Below, one piece after another: positions 16,666 to 25,050 of a DNA stretch of 64,000 bases (position 1 is its first letter; every line of letters begins with the position of its first letter). The stretch is from NCBI GenBank assembly GCA_030428865.1, contig JAUIEK010000003.1, positions 248,001-312,000 on the forward strand. Direction: 5' to 3'. The translations under genes and the position numbers were made by a program. Source of the stretch: Bacteroidia bacterium (GTDB taxonomy: Bacteria > Bacteroidota > Bacteroidia > Flavobacteriales > Flavobacteriaceae). The notes under the pieces were generated by a model, which was not told the origin of the DNA, made no database searches, and saw nothing but the letters and a program-made list of their open reading frames with translations.

Positions 16666-17604
16666 TTATAACAACCCTCTACCTGATTTAACGATCCTTT
16701 TAGAGACTTGAAAGTCTTTTGAAATTCTATCTAAAACACCATTAATAAAATAACTACTCTTAGAAGTTGAATAGTCTTTGGCTATCTCTATATATTCATT
16801 TATAGTTACCCGAACTGGAATTGAAGGAAAGTGAATAAACTCACAAATTGCCATCTTAATCAAAATCATATCTAAATCTGCAATTCTATCCGATTCCCAG
16901 TTTGGTGTCTTACTTATAATCTCTTTTTCAAAATCCTTTTCTTTTAAAATTGTTTTTCTGAATAATTCTGAGACGAATTTTTCATCATCTTCATCTTTAT
17001 ACAACTTCCCTAGCTGGAAAACTTTGTTGGTAGATAATTTTTGCAAACTCCTAACAATCCATGTATTTACGAAGGGAATATCATCTACCCAACTAATTGT
17101 AGTATCTTCAAAATAATCTGATAATTTTTCATTTTGAGCAATTACTTCTTTAAAAGAATCTACAATAAAGTTTTTATCATCAGAGTACGAAGATTCAGCG
17201 TTTTTCATGTAAAAGCGATATAAATCACTTTTTTGTAGCTGTTCAAAAACAAGTTTCACATATTCATCATCTTGTTTCCAATTATCTAATTTATTATCTG
17301 CTAAATACTGTTGAAGTGATTGACTTTCTGCTATTTTTTTAACAACTAAATTATTTACAAATTTAGTGTTGGGCTGTAAATCTTCCTTTGTTGCTAGAAA
17401 TTTTTTCTTAGAGATCTCAATCTTTTGTTTAGCCAGTTCTTGAATCTCTACTAAAAGCTGAAAGTTAAGCACATACAAATCAAAGAGACGCTTGATACTG
17501 TATCGTAGAAATTTTTCTTCTTTTACAATATCTGTACTTTCAGAATGCATCATTGCATAAATGGATTGCATTACTTTTACACGAATATGTCTTCTATTAA
17601 TCAT
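16666..17604 (-). CDS. nusB: Transcription antitermination factor NusB, long Bacteroidota form
   Basis: RNA-binding factor of the rRNA antitermination complex with NusE. The protein has 312 residues, about twice the E. coli length; the start 'MINRRHIRVKVMQSIYAM' and the C-terminal NusB core ('DLDMILIKMAICEFIHFPSIPV' is split here as 'IADLDMILIKMAI' then 'FPSIPVRVTINEYIEIAKDYS', ending 'SSYFINGVLDRI') are clear. The roughly 150-residue N-terminal and middle extension is typical of this phylum. It begins the minus-strand set with DUF1573 and yajC. Confidence 0.93.
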   Translation of the reverse strand: MINRRHIRVKVMQSIYAMMHSESTDIVKEEKFLRYSIKRLFDLYVLNFQLLVEIQELAKQKIEISKKKFLATKEDLQPNTKFVNNLVVKKIAESQSLQQYLADNKLDNWKQDDEYVKLVFEQLQKSDLYRFYMKNAESSYSDDKNFIVDSFKEVIAQNEKLSDYFEDTTISWVDDIPFVNTWIVRSLQKLSTNKVFQLGKLYKDEDDEKFVSELFRKTILKEKDFEKEIISKTPNWESDRIADLDMILIKMAICEFIHFPSIPVRVTINEYIEIAKDYSTSKSSYFINGVLDRISKDFQVSKRIVKSGRGLL

Positions 17605-17617
17605 AAAGAACTTTCTA

Positions 17618-17653
17618 CAAAAAAAAGAGCGAAAGAATTACCTCTATCGCTCT
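17618..17653 (-). terminator. Hairpin terminator of leucine dehydrogenase
   Basis: Arms AGAGCGA (17626-17632) and TCGCTCT (17647-17653) with a 14-base loop. On the minus strand the hairpin is followed by eight T residues. It separates leucine dehydrogenase from nusB. Confidence 0.75.
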
Positions 17654-17675
17654 GCAAATATAATTTATTTTTCTA

Positions 17676-18776
17676 TTAATTAGCTTGCTCCTTTTTACGT
17701 TTATCAATTCTATTCTGAGCAATATTGAAAGCTGCTCTATGTGTAGATATACCTTCTTTTTCTGATAAATCAAATATCTCTAGTGTTGTATTGTAAATAT
17801 TTTCTGTTTTACGCATGCTTTCTTCTTTGTCGTATCCTTCAATTTCTGCATAAACATTAATAATTCCGCCTGCATTAATTAAGAAATCTGGCGCATAGGC
17901 AATTCCTCTTTCTTGTAATAATTTTCCATGTTTTACCTCGTCAGCTAACTGATTGTTTGCAGCACCAGCAATAACTTTTGCGTTTAACCGATTTATAGTA
18001 TTATCATTTACTGTTGCTCCTAATGCACAAGGAGCGTAAATATCAATATCTAATCCATAAATATCATCGCCTAAAACAACATTGGCATTATATTTTTTTG
18101 ACAATTCTTGCAATCTTACTTCATTAATATCATTAATTATCACTTGAGCGCCCTCTTCAGTAATATATTTCACCAAGGTTTCTCCAACATGACCAACTCC
18201 TTGCACTAATACCTTTTTCCCTTCTAAATTATCAGTCCCAAACTTAAACTTAGAAGCTGCTTTCATACCCATATAAACTCCATAAGCAGTAACTGGAGAT
18301 GGGTTTCCTGAACCTCCATTTGCTTCCGATATTCCTGTAACGTGAGGAGTTACCTCTCTTATAATATCCATATCTCTCGTTTCCATACCCACATCTTCAG
18401 CAGTTATGTATTTTCCGCTTAGTGAGTTTACAAACTCTCCAAACTTGCGCATTAATGCATCGTTTTTTTGAGTCTTAGCATTTCCTATGATAACAGCCTT
18501 TCCTCCTCCTAAATTAAGACCTGTAATAGCAGACTTATAAGTCATTCCTCTAGACAAGCGTAATACATCATTAAGGGCATCCCATTCACTTTTATAAGAC
18601 CACATTCGAGTTCCTCCTAAAGCAGGACCTAAAACCGTGTTATGAATACCAATAATTGCTTTCAAACCTGTATCTTCGTCGTTACAAAAAACAATTTGTT
18701 CGTGTGCATCAAAAGATAACTGACCAAATACCGGATCTTGTTTCAACTCGCTTGTATCTAAGATTTCTGAAGTCAT
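17676..18776 (-). CDS. Glu/Leu/Phe/Val dehydrogenase, most like leucine dehydrogenase
   Basis: NAD-dependent oxidative deaminase of branched-chain amino acids. The 366-residue protein shows 'GPALGGTRMWSYKSEWDAL', catalytic-lysine segments 'LSRGMTYKSAITGLNLGGGK', 'YITAEDVGM', the dinucleotide-binding 'KVLVQGVGHVGETLVKY' and 'GAANNQLADEVKHGKLL'. Length (about 365) and the 'GGTRMW' segment fit leucine dehydrogenase better than glutamate dehydrogenase (about 420-450). It has a complete predicted promoter (TTG-N19-TATTTTTG) and its own terminator, so it is monocistronic. The exact substrate among Leu, Val and Ile is inferred. Confidence 0.9.
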   Translation of the reverse strand: MTSEILDTSELKQDPVFGQLSFDAHEQIVFCNDEDTGLKAIIGIHNTVLGPALGGTRMWSYKSEWDALNDVLRLSRGMTYKSAITGLNLGGGKAVIIGNAKTQKNDALMRKFGEFVNSLSGKYITAEDVGMETRDMDIIREVTPHVTGISEANGGSGNPSPVTAYGVYMGMKAASKFKFGTDNLEGKKVLVQGVGHVGETLVKYITEEGAQVIINDINEVRLQELSKKYNANVVLGDDIYGLDIDIYAPCALGATVNDNTINRLNAKVIAGAANNQLADEVKHGKLLQERGIAYAPDFLINAGGIINVYAEIEGYDKEESMRKTENIYNTTLEIFDLSEKEGISTHRAAFNIAQNRIDKRKKEQAN

Positions 18777-18830
18777 AATATTAGAATATTATTAAAGTTA
18801 ATTTTTAATGATTCTTAAAAAAGAAGCGCA

Positions 18831-18860
18831 CAAAAATACGATTTTATTAATAACATTCAA
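18831..18860 (-). promoter_or_regulatory. Full Bacteroidota-type promoter of leucine dehydrogenase
   Basis: On the minus strand TTG (18858-18860), a 19-base spacer and TATTTTTG (18831-18838) match the -33/-7 consensus TTG-N17-23-TAnnTTTG. The leader would be about 50 bases. Confidence 0.6.
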
Positions 18861-18922
18861 ATATTCAATAGCCCAGTTAGATATATTTTAACAAAACTCT
18901 TTTCTAAGACCTATTTAATTTG

Positions 18923-20677
18923 ATGAAAGAACTTAGCTACATTAATAAATTTTTCTATAAGTATAAGTATCGACTTATTATTGGAATTATAATTACCATT
19001 TTCTCTAAATTCCTTGCATTAGAAGTTCCAGGAGTAGTAAGGAAGTCACTAAATTTAGCAGAGAACTATAGAAAAGGAATTATATCAGACATCGAAGTTG
19101 TAAAAAGTGATATGTTTTACTATATCTTTCTACTAATTGGGCTTGCTATTTTGTCTGGCTTCTTTACATTTTTAATGAGGCAAACCATAATTGTAGTATC
19201 TAGACTTATTGAATTTGACTTAAAAAATGAAATTTACCAACAATATCAATACTTATCTCAAAACTTTTATAAAAAAAATCGAACGGGCGATTTAATGAAT
19301 CGTATTAGTGAAGATGTAGCGAAAGTAAGAATGTATTGCGGCCCCGGAATTATGTACACTATGAACATGATTGTGCTTTTTGCTGTTGGATTTACTAAAA
19401 TGATAATGATTGATCCAAGACTTACTCTGTACACTCTTTTGCCATTTCCTATTCTGTCGTTGTCTGTCTTTCTACTCAGCAAAACCATTCATAAAAGAAC
19501 AACTATTGTACAAGTTTACCTTTCTAAACTCACCACGTTTAATCAAGAGTTTTTCTCTGGTATTAATGTAGTTAAGTCTTATGGAATAGAACCAACAGTG
19601 ATCAATGGTTTTGATAAACTTGCTGATGAGAACAAAGAAAAAAACATCAACCTGTATAAAGCAAATGCATTTTTTTTCCCTTTAATGATCTTATTAATTG
19701 GTTTTAGCAATCTAACAGTTGTATACATTGGAGGACAGCAATACATGAGAGGCGAAATTAGTATTGGAGTTATTGCTGAATTTATGATTTATGTAAATAT
19801 GCTTACTTGGCCTGTTGCTATTGTTGGCTGGGTTACGTCAATTGTACAGCAAGCGGAAGCGTCTCAGAAACGAATTAATGAATTTTTACAAATTCAACCA
19901 GAAATAAAGAATGAAGTAAGTCATTCTACCGAAATAAAAGGAAAAGTTACATTTGATAAAGCTAGTTTAGTGTATGACGATACAAACATTCAAGCATTAA
20001 ACAACATAAGCTTTGAGGTTCTTCCAGGAGAAACACTTGCCATTTTAGGAAAAACAGGATCAGGAAAATCTTCCGTTATCAATCTAATATCAAGACTTTA
20101 TGATACAACATCAGGAAATGTTTTTATTGATGATATTCCAATTCAAGAATGCAACCTAGATGATCTAAGAAGTCAAATAGGTAGCGTACCTCAAGATCCA
20201 TTTTTATTTTCTGATACAATTGAAAACAATATTAAATTTGGGAAAGAAAGTGCCAGCAAAGAAGAGATTATTCAGGCAGCAAAAAATGCTGTTGTTCATG
20301 ATAATATAATTGATTTTAAAAACAAATATCAAACCTTATTAGGTGAACGAGGTGTTACGCTATCTGGTGGTCAAAAACAACGAATTTCAATTGCCAGAGC
20401 AATTATTAAAGATCCTAGTATTCTCATTTTTGATGACTGCCTTTCTGCAGTAGATACAGAAACAGAGGAAAAAATTCTACAAAATTTAGAGCGTATTTCT
20501 AAGAATAAAACCACATTTATTGTTAGCCACCGTATTTCTTCCGTTAAAAATGCCAATAAAATTATTGTATTAGATAACGGTAAAATTCTTCAAGAAGGAA
20601 CTCACGATCAATTAATTAGCAAAAAAGGATATTACAAAGACCTTTATGAACAACAGCTTTTAGAAAAAGAAATGTAG
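18923..20677 (+). CDS. ABC exporter (fused membrane and ATPase domains)
   Basis: A 584-residue half-transporter of the MsbA/multidrug exporter class that would work as a homodimer in the inner membrane. Six membrane helices occupy about residues 15-310; the nucleotide-binding domain has Walker A 'GKTGSGKSSVI', Q-loop 'SVPQDPFLFSDTI', signature 'LSGGQKQR', Walker B 'ILIFDDCLSAVDTET' and H-loop 'IVSHRIS'. The glutamate normally following Walker B is Asp here ('FDDC'), a known exporter variant that can lower ATPase turnover. A TTG exists one codon before the ATG at 18923; the ATG is preferred. The exported compound (lipid, drug or other) cannot be told. Confidence 0.9.
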   Translation: MKELSYINKFFYKYKYRLIIGIIITIFSKFLALEVPGVVRKSLNLAENYRKGIISDIEVVKSDMFYYIFLLIGLAILSGFFTFLMRQTIIVVSRLIEFDLKNEIYQQYQYLSQNFYKKNRTGDLMNRISEDVAKVRMYCGPGIMYTMNMIVLFAVGFTKMIMIDPRLTLYTLLPFPILSLSVFLLSKTIHKRTTIVQVYLSKLTTFNQEFFSGINVVKSYGIEPTVINGFDKLADENKEKNINLYKANAFFFPLMILLIGFSNLTVVYIGGQQYMRGEISIGVIAEFMIYVNMLTWPVAIVGWVTSIVQQAEASQKRINEFLQIQPEIKNEVSHSTEIKGKVTFDKASLVYDDTNIQALNNISFEVLPGETLAILGKTGSGKSSVINLISRLYDTTSGNVFIDDIPIQECNLDDLRSQIGSVPQDPFLFSDTIENNIKFGKESASKEEIIQAAKNAVVHDNIIDFKNKYQTLLGERGVTLSGGQKQRISIARAIIKDPSILIFDDCLSAVDTETEEKILQNLERISKNKTTFIVSHRISSVKNANKIIVLDNGKILQEGTHDQLISKKGYYKDLYEQQLLEKEM

Positions 20678-20686
20678 GCTTTGGTT

Positions 20687-20715
20687 TTGCTAAGAAAAAT
20701 ATTTTTTTAGATTTG
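20687..20715 (+). promoter_or_regulatory. Full Bacteroidota-type promoter of the PUR-domain gene
   Basis: TTG (20687-20689), an 18-base spacer and TAGATTTG (20708-20715) match TTG-N17-23-TAnnTTTG. The leader would be about 42 bases. Confidence 0.6.
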
Positions 20716-20760
20716 CTAAAACAATTATCAATCAACACGCATTATATTTAACTTAGAATT

Positions 20761-21123
20761 ATGGCAGAGAGAGTAGAACAAGAAGAGATTTTTTCTCAGG
20801 TTTTAAGAGCTGGTAGACGGACTTATTTTTTTGATGTTCGGTCTACGAAAGCAGATGATTACTACCTAACCATTACAGAGAGTAAAAAATTTACTCATGA
20901 TGATGGTTCTTATCATTACCAAAAGCACAAAATCTATTTGTACAAAGAAGATTTTCAAGATTTTCAAGAAATGCTAAACAAAGCTACTGACTTCATTGTG
21001 AATGAAAAGGGAGAAGAAGTTATTAGCGAACGCCACCAAAGAGATTACAAAAAAGAGGAAGAAGTTTCTGCTGGAGAAAACACAGCCGAAAGCTTTACTG
21101 ATGTTAGCTTCGAAGATATTTAA
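20761..21123 (+). CDS. DUF3276/PUR-family nucleic-acid-binding protein
   Basis: A 120-residue protein matching the DUF3276 (PUR-alpha-like) family. The first 80 residues, including 'EEIFSQVLRAGRRTYFFDVR', 'DYYLTITESKKF' and 'KIYLYKEDFQDFQEML', form the beta-beta-beta-beta-alpha PUR repeat that in Borrelia BpuR and eukaryotic Pur-alpha binds single-stranded nucleic acid. The C-terminal 40 residues are acidic and low in complexity. It is expressed from a good promoter and ends at a very strong terminator, suggesting an abundant monocistronic product. Target RNAs or DNAs are unknown. Confidence 0.85.
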   Translation: MAERVEQEEIFSQVLRAGRRTYFFDVRSTKADDYYLTITESKKFTHDDGSYHYQKHKIYLYKEDFQDFQEMLNKATDFIVNEKGEEVISERHQRDYKKEEEVSAGENTAESFTDVSFEDI

Positions 21124-21151
21124 AAGCTTAATTCACTTTAATTTTACACAG

Positions 21152-21185
21152 AAAAAACGTCAGCTGAATGAGCTGACGTTTTTTT
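21152..21185. terminator. Strong bidirectional hairpin terminator
   Basis: Perfect 14-base arms (21152-21165 and 21171-21184) around a 5-base loop, A-run left and T-run right. It serves the PUR-domain gene on plus and the menF gene on minus; the menF stop codon lies inside the T-run. Confidence 0.93.
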
Positions 21186-22236
21186 ATATAATTTTCTTCA
21201 TTATTCCTGATTTTAAAACCGTTTCTTTCCATTCTTTATCTGGTATAGAATCTGCAACAATTCCTCCTCCTACAAAAATTTGAATTGTATTCTTACAAAC
21301 TTTCATACATCGTAAGTTGACAAAAAATTCAGATTGATCTTTATTTAATTCTCCTAAAAAACCTGTGTAAAACTCTCTTGAATATCGCTCATTTTCCATA
21401 ATAAACAGTTTCGCTTCTTTTTTAGGAAGCCCGCAAACGGCAGGCGTTGGATGTAGCGCTTCAATTAACTTTTTCAAATTTAATTCATCTACCTCTCCTT
21501 TTAAATCAGTTCTGAGGTGTAACAGTGAACCTGCCTTTTTGGTATAAGCCTCAGACACTTTTAGATTCGTTAAATCCATTTGTTTTTGAAGCTGTGAAAC
21601 TAAATAATCAACTACAAATTGATGCTCTAGTTTTTCTTTATTATCCCATTCCACTTCCAAAGAACCTAAGAACGATTGAGTACCTGCTAACGCCATGGTT
21701 TCAAACAACTTGCCTTTTGTTTTAACTAAACTTTCTGGACTTGCTCCCATCCAAATAGTTTCTTTAGGATGAAACCAATAGTAAACAAACGCTTCTGGAT
21801 ATTGGCTTGCTATTGATAAAAATGTATCTAATGGATTTTGAACTGTAACAGTTATTTCCTCCTTTCTTGTAAGAACAACTTTCTTAAAAACGCCTTTGTT
21901 AATTGCATTAATTCCTTTCTGAATCAATGCAATATGATCTGATTTCTCTTTTTCTGAATGGTTGATAAAAACGCTATTTAGATTTTTTACCGAATGTGAT
22001 TTTAAATTTATTTCTTCTTCAAAAAAATCACTCTTGCTTTTGGGAATAATATACGTTGGCAAATCACTATCAAAAGGAGCAAAAACAAAACCTTCTGTTT
22101 GATAGCTTGAAGTAGCATATAGCACATCATCATTCTGAAAAAAACCGCTAAAAGTATTTTGATTGGGTTTTCTATAAATTACAAAAGGCAAATTACTATT
22201 GTAATGATTTTGACAGCGTTTTAAAATTTCTCTCAA
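21184..22236 (-). CDS. menF: Isochorismate synthase (menaquinone pathway)
   Basis: Converts chorismate to isochorismate. The 350-residue protein has the chorismate-binding-enzyme C-terminal core: 'VVLTRKEEITV', 'ETIWMGASPESLVKTKG', 'FETMALAGTQ', 'HLRTDLKGEV', 'ALHPTPAVCGLPKKEAK', 'YSREFYTGFLGEL' and 'VGGGIVADSIPDKEW'. The start is TTG at 22236, overlapping the stop of the hydrolase gene in the pattern TTGA; there is no ATG before the core. The unit menI-hydrolase-menF supports a role in menaquinone rather than siderophore synthesis, and no siderophore genes are nearby. Confidence 0.92.
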   Translation of the reverse strand: MREILKRCQNHYNSNLPFVIYRKPNQNTFSGFFQNDDVLYATSSYQTEGFVFAPFDSDLPTYIIPKSKSDFFEEEINLKSHSVKNLNSVFINHSEKEKSDHIALIQKGINAINKGVFKKVVLTRKEEITVTVQNPLDTFLSIASQYPEAFVYYWFHPKETIWMGASPESLVKTKGKLFETMALAGTQSFLGSLEVEWDNKEKLEHQFVVDYLVSQLQKQMDLTNLKVSEAYTKKAGSLLHLRTDLKGEVDELNLKKLIEALHPTPAVCGLPKKEAKLFIMENERYSREFYTGFLGELNKDQSEFFVNLRCMKVCKNTIQIFVGGGIVADSIPDKEWKETVLKSGIMKKII

Positions 22237-23084
22237 TGTAAAAAAGGAATTAATATATTTTTAATTTCATCAAAGCGAGACCAAACTAATCCGTGATTTG
22301 TACCAGATAATGTAACTAACTTCAATTGCTCTTTTGGAAATATCTTTTCTAAATATAACGAATTACTATAAGGAACTATCCTATCATTATTACCATGGAT
22401 AACGATAATTTCATTTGGATTTTCGTTCCATTTTTTTTCAAACTTCTTTAAATCAGCTGGGTGCGTTAATTTTTCTTTAGATGCTTGTTTCCATATTGGC
22501 GGAATTAACCATCTCGTAAAATTCCATTTGTAAAGCTGTAACATCCAAGGCATAGGTTCTACTTTACTGTAAACAGCAGGAGCTATTAAAATAATCTTAT
22601 CTATTTTATGTTTATAGGCTAATGCTATTGGTCCTCCATAAGAATAACCAACCAAAATTAATTTTTCTTTTGGAATATCTCTAGCAACATATGCTAACAT
22701 TTCTTTTTCAAATGCAATTGATTCTTGAACCGAATTAGCATCTTTATAATTATACCCTACTCGGTCATAAGCAATTATATTTGCTCGATTAGATAAAGTA
22801 AATTCTGCAATATATTTTTTAAAGTCTAAAATAGAACCTATAGTTCCATGGATAAAAACAATGGTTGGTAACGTTGTGTCTTTTACTACTTCTATTTTTC
22901 TAAACTCAAAATCATTAAATTGATCGTGTAATAATTTTACAGAAACTCCTGCTTCTTGAAATTCTTTTAAAACTGTCTTATCTGATTTAGGCGATGAAAA
23001 CCAATAAAAAAGCACGTATAATGAAACAAATAAGAACAGAAAAATATACGTTATAATTTTCGCAATTCTTTTGATTTGTTTCAT
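22233..23084 (-). CDS. Membrane-anchored alpha/beta hydrolase in the men gene group
   Basis: A 283-residue alpha/beta-fold hydrolase with an N-terminal membrane helix (about residues 9-28) that probably exposes the enzyme to the periplasm. Triad candidates: Ser148 in 'LVGYSYGGPIAL', Asp in 'HGNNDRIVPYSN' and His in 'GTNHGLVW'; oxyanion segment 'FIHGTIGS'. It is packed between menI (1 base gap) and menF (4-base overlap), so it is co-expressed with them. It does not look like cytoplasmic MenH because of the membrane anchor. The substrate is unknown. Confidence 0.85.
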   Translation of the reverse strand: MKQIKRIAKIITYIFLFLFVSLYVLFYWFSSPKSDKTVLKEFQEAGVSVKLLHDQFNDFEFRKIEVVKDTTLPTIVFIHGTIGSILDFKKYIAEFTLSNRANIIAYDRVGYNYKDANSVQESIAFEKEMLAYVARDIPKEKLILVGYSYGGPIALAYKHKIDKIILIAPAVYSKVEPMPWMLQLYKWNFTRWLIPPIWKQASKEKLTHPADLKKFEKKWNENPNEIIVIHGNNDRIVPYSNSLYLEKIFPKEQLKLVTLSGTNHGLVWSRFDEIKNILIPFLH

Positions 23085-23085
23085 G

Positions 23086-23502
23086 TTACCTTTTTTCCAA
23101 AATAATATTGGTCATTTTACAAATAGAAATCAAATTATCATCTTCATCCACAATTTTTACTTCCCATAAATGTGTAGAACGCCCTTTATGGATATTTGTA
23201 GCTGTTGCATAAACAGTGCCTTCTTTCTTACTTTTAATATGATTGATAGTAAGCTCAATTCCATTAATAAACTGGCTATCAGAATCAATAAAAAAATTAG
23301 ACGCGGCACTCCCAACACTTTCCGCTAATGCAGCTGTTGCTCCACCATGGAGTTGTCCATATGGCTGATGAACTTTTGAATTTACTGGCATTTTAGCTGT
23401 CAAGAAATTTTCTCCTATATCTATGTATTCAATATTTAAAGTTTCCATCAAAGTGTTTTTGCTTCTATTATTGAACACTTTTAAAATTGCATCCTTATTC
23501 AT
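23086..23502 (-). CDS. menI: Hotdog-fold thioesterase, probable DHNA-CoA thioesterase
   Basis: A 138-residue PaaI/YdiI-type hotdog thioesterase, probably releasing CoA from 1,4-dihydroxy-2-naphthoyl-CoA in menaquinone synthesis. Key segments are 'MPVNSKVHQPYGQLHGGATA', which holds the catalytic-helix region with Glu in 'ALAESVGSAA', 'GIELTINHIKS' and 'RSTHLWEVKI'. Linkage to menF supports the assignment. The ATG at 23502 ('MNKDAILK') is chosen: the upstream TTG at 23511 sits inside a TAnnTTTG promoter element and so cannot be an efficient start. Confidence 0.85.
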   Translation of the reverse strand: MNKDAILKVFNNRSKNTLMETLNIEYIDIGENFLTAKMPVNSKVHQPYGQLHGGATAALAESVGSAASNFFIDSDSQFINGIELTINHIKSKKEGTVYATATNIHKGRSTHLWEVKIVDEDDNLISICKMTNIILEKR

Positions 23503-23508
23503 ACTTAT

Positions 23509-23516
23509 CAAACTTA
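23509..23516 (-). promoter_or_regulatory. -7 promoter element for menI-hydrolase-menF
   Basis: TAAGTTTG on the minus strand matches TAnnTTTG and ends 6 bases before the ATG at 23502. Confidence 0.45.
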
Positions 23517-23542
23517 ACCGTAAAAATACATATAAATTATTG

Positions 23543-23550
23543 TAATTTTG
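23543..23550 (+). promoter_or_regulatory. -7 promoter element for the pRiA4b ORF-3-like gene
   Basis: TAATTTTG matches TAnnTTTG, 21 bases before the ATG at 23572. It lies back to back with the menI element at 23509-23516. Confidence 0.45.
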
Positions 23551-23571
23551 GTTGGTGTAAAGCCTTTACAA

Positions 23572-24069
23572 ATGCATAAAATTAGAGTTATTCTAGATAC
23601 AGAAGAAGATGTGATTAGAACTTTATTAGTGTCTGAAAAAATTAATTTAGAAACCTTACACCATACAATTGCTAAATCATTTGGTTTTGATGGAGCAGAA
23701 ATGGCTTCCTTTTACAAAAGTGATAACGAATGGAATCAAGGACAGGAAATTCCTTTATTTAATATGTCTGAAGTCGATGAAGGAACATCAATGTCAACTG
23801 TTTTTTTATCTGATGCACTAGAAAAAGAAAATGACAAGTTGATTTATGTTTACGATTTTTTTAATATGTGGACATTTTATGTAGAAGTTATAGAAACTAG
23901 TGTTAATACAAATGATGATGAGCTACCTAAAACCATTCTCTCTGTAGGAAACATTCCCAAAGAAGCTCCTAAAAAAGAATTTACTTCCGAAAAACTATCC
24001 AATGATTTCAATGACGACTTTAATGATGAGTTTGAACACTTAGATGATTTTGATTTTGATGAGTATTAA
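23572..24069 (+). CDS. pRiA4b ORF-3-like / IS1096 TnpR-like domain protein
   Basis: A 165-residue protein with the plasmid pRiA4b ORF-3-like fold at residues 1-115: 'ISVILDTEEDVIRTLLV'-type start (here 'KIRVILDTEEDVIRTLLV'), 'TLHHTIAKSFGFDGAEMASF', 'KLIYVYDFFNMWTFYVEVI'. The last 30 residues are a highly acidic Asp/Phe-rich tail. Despite the family name, no transposon or plasmid feature is nearby, and such proteins are chromosomal in Bacteroidota; function is unknown. ATG 23572 is preferred over TTG 23548 because the latter overlaps the promoter element. Confidence 0.82.
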   Translation: MHKIRVILDTEEDVIRTLLVSEKINLETLHHTIAKSFGFDGAEMASFYKSDNEWNQGQEIPLFNMSEVDEGTSMSTVFLSDALEKENDKLIYVYDFFNMWTFYVEVIETSVNTNDDELPKTILSVGNIPKEAPKKEFTSEKLSNDFNDDFNDEFEHLDDFDFDEY

Positions 24070-24143
24070 ATATCGGAATACAAACTTGTAACATATTTTA
24101 TAGCGAATCGTCGTATAAACATAATTAACCAACTTTCTATCTT

Positions 24144-25043
24144 TTGGAAACAATTTTATCTATTAAAAATCTCGACAAAAAATATGGTCGAGTACACGCC
24201 GTCAATAATTTATCCTTTGACATTCATAAAGGAAATGTTTATGGAATTTTAGGCCCCAACGGAAGTGGAAAATCTACCACACTCGGAATTATTTTAAACG
24301 TCGTAAATAGAACTTCTGGTAGTTTTAGTTGGTTTGATGGTAAACTTTCAACTCATGAAGCTTTAAAAAAAGTAGGAGCAATTATTGAACGTCCTAACTT
24401 TTATCCATACATGACAGCTATACAAAATCTTAGTTTAATCTGTAGGATTAAAGGGATTTCAACGGATAAAATTGAAGAAAAATTAAAGGTTGTCAACCTT
24501 TATGAGAGAAGAGACAGCAAATTCAGAACCTATTCTCTTGGTATGAAACAACGTTTGGCCATTGCTTCTGCCTTACTAAACGATCCTGAAATATTAATCT
24601 TAGACGAACCAACAAATGGTTTAGATCCGCAAGGAATCCATGAAATCCGCCAAATTATCAAGGGAATTGCGGCTAACGGGACTACTATTTTATTAGCTTC
24701 TCATTTGCTTGATGAAGTAGAAAAAGTATGTAGTCATGTAGTTGTGATAAGAAAAGGCGTTAAACTATACAGTGGCAGAGTTGATGAAATGACTGCTTCA
24801 AATGGTCTTTTTGAATTAAAGGCAGATTCAGATGAAGAAAAACTAATTGAATTACTAAACAATCATGCGGCAATTAAAACGGTTAAAAAAGAAGACGATG
24901 TGATAATTGCTATGCTCGAAGATGCTTTAGATGCTTCTGAGATGAATGCTTTTGCTTTTAAAAATGGCATTACACTATCTCATTTAGTAAAACGAAAACC
25001 AAGCTTAGAACAACAGTTTTTAGCACTAACCAACAACAACTAA
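24144..25043 (+). CDS. ABC transporter ATP-binding protein (bacitracin/lantibiotic-type)
   Basis: A 299-residue ATPase with Walker A 'GPNGSGKSTTLG', Q-loop region 'ERPNFYPYMTA', signature 'YSLGMKQRLAIA', Walker B 'ILILDEPTNGLDPQG' and H-loop 'LASHLLDEVEK', plus an 80-residue C-terminal extension. The SLGMKQR signature and the extension are typical of two-component exporters with a separate permease, which follows 7 bases downstream. TTG 24144 is the only plausible start for 'METILSIKNLDKKYG'. The cargo is unknown. Confidence 0.9.
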   Translation: METILSIKNLDKKYGRVHAVNNLSFDIHKGNVYGILGPNGSGKSTTLGIILNVVNRTSGSFSWFDGKLSTHEALKKVGAIIERPNFYPYMTAIQNLSLICRIKGISTDKIEEKLKVVNLYERRDSKFRTYSLGMKQRLAIASALLNDPEILILDEPTNGLDPQGIHEIRQIIKGIAANGTTILLASHLLDEVEKVCSHVVVIRKGVKLYSGRVDEMTASNGLFELKADSDEEKLIELLNNHAAIKTVKKEDDVIIAMLEDALDASEMNAFAFKNGITLSHLVKRKPSLEQQFLALTNNN

Positions 25044-25050
25044 CCGCATT

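Noticed and set aside
23572..24069. Mobile element suggested by the IS1096/TnpR-like and plasmid family names
   Set aside because: No inverted repeats, transposase or plasmid genes are nearby; the names are historical.
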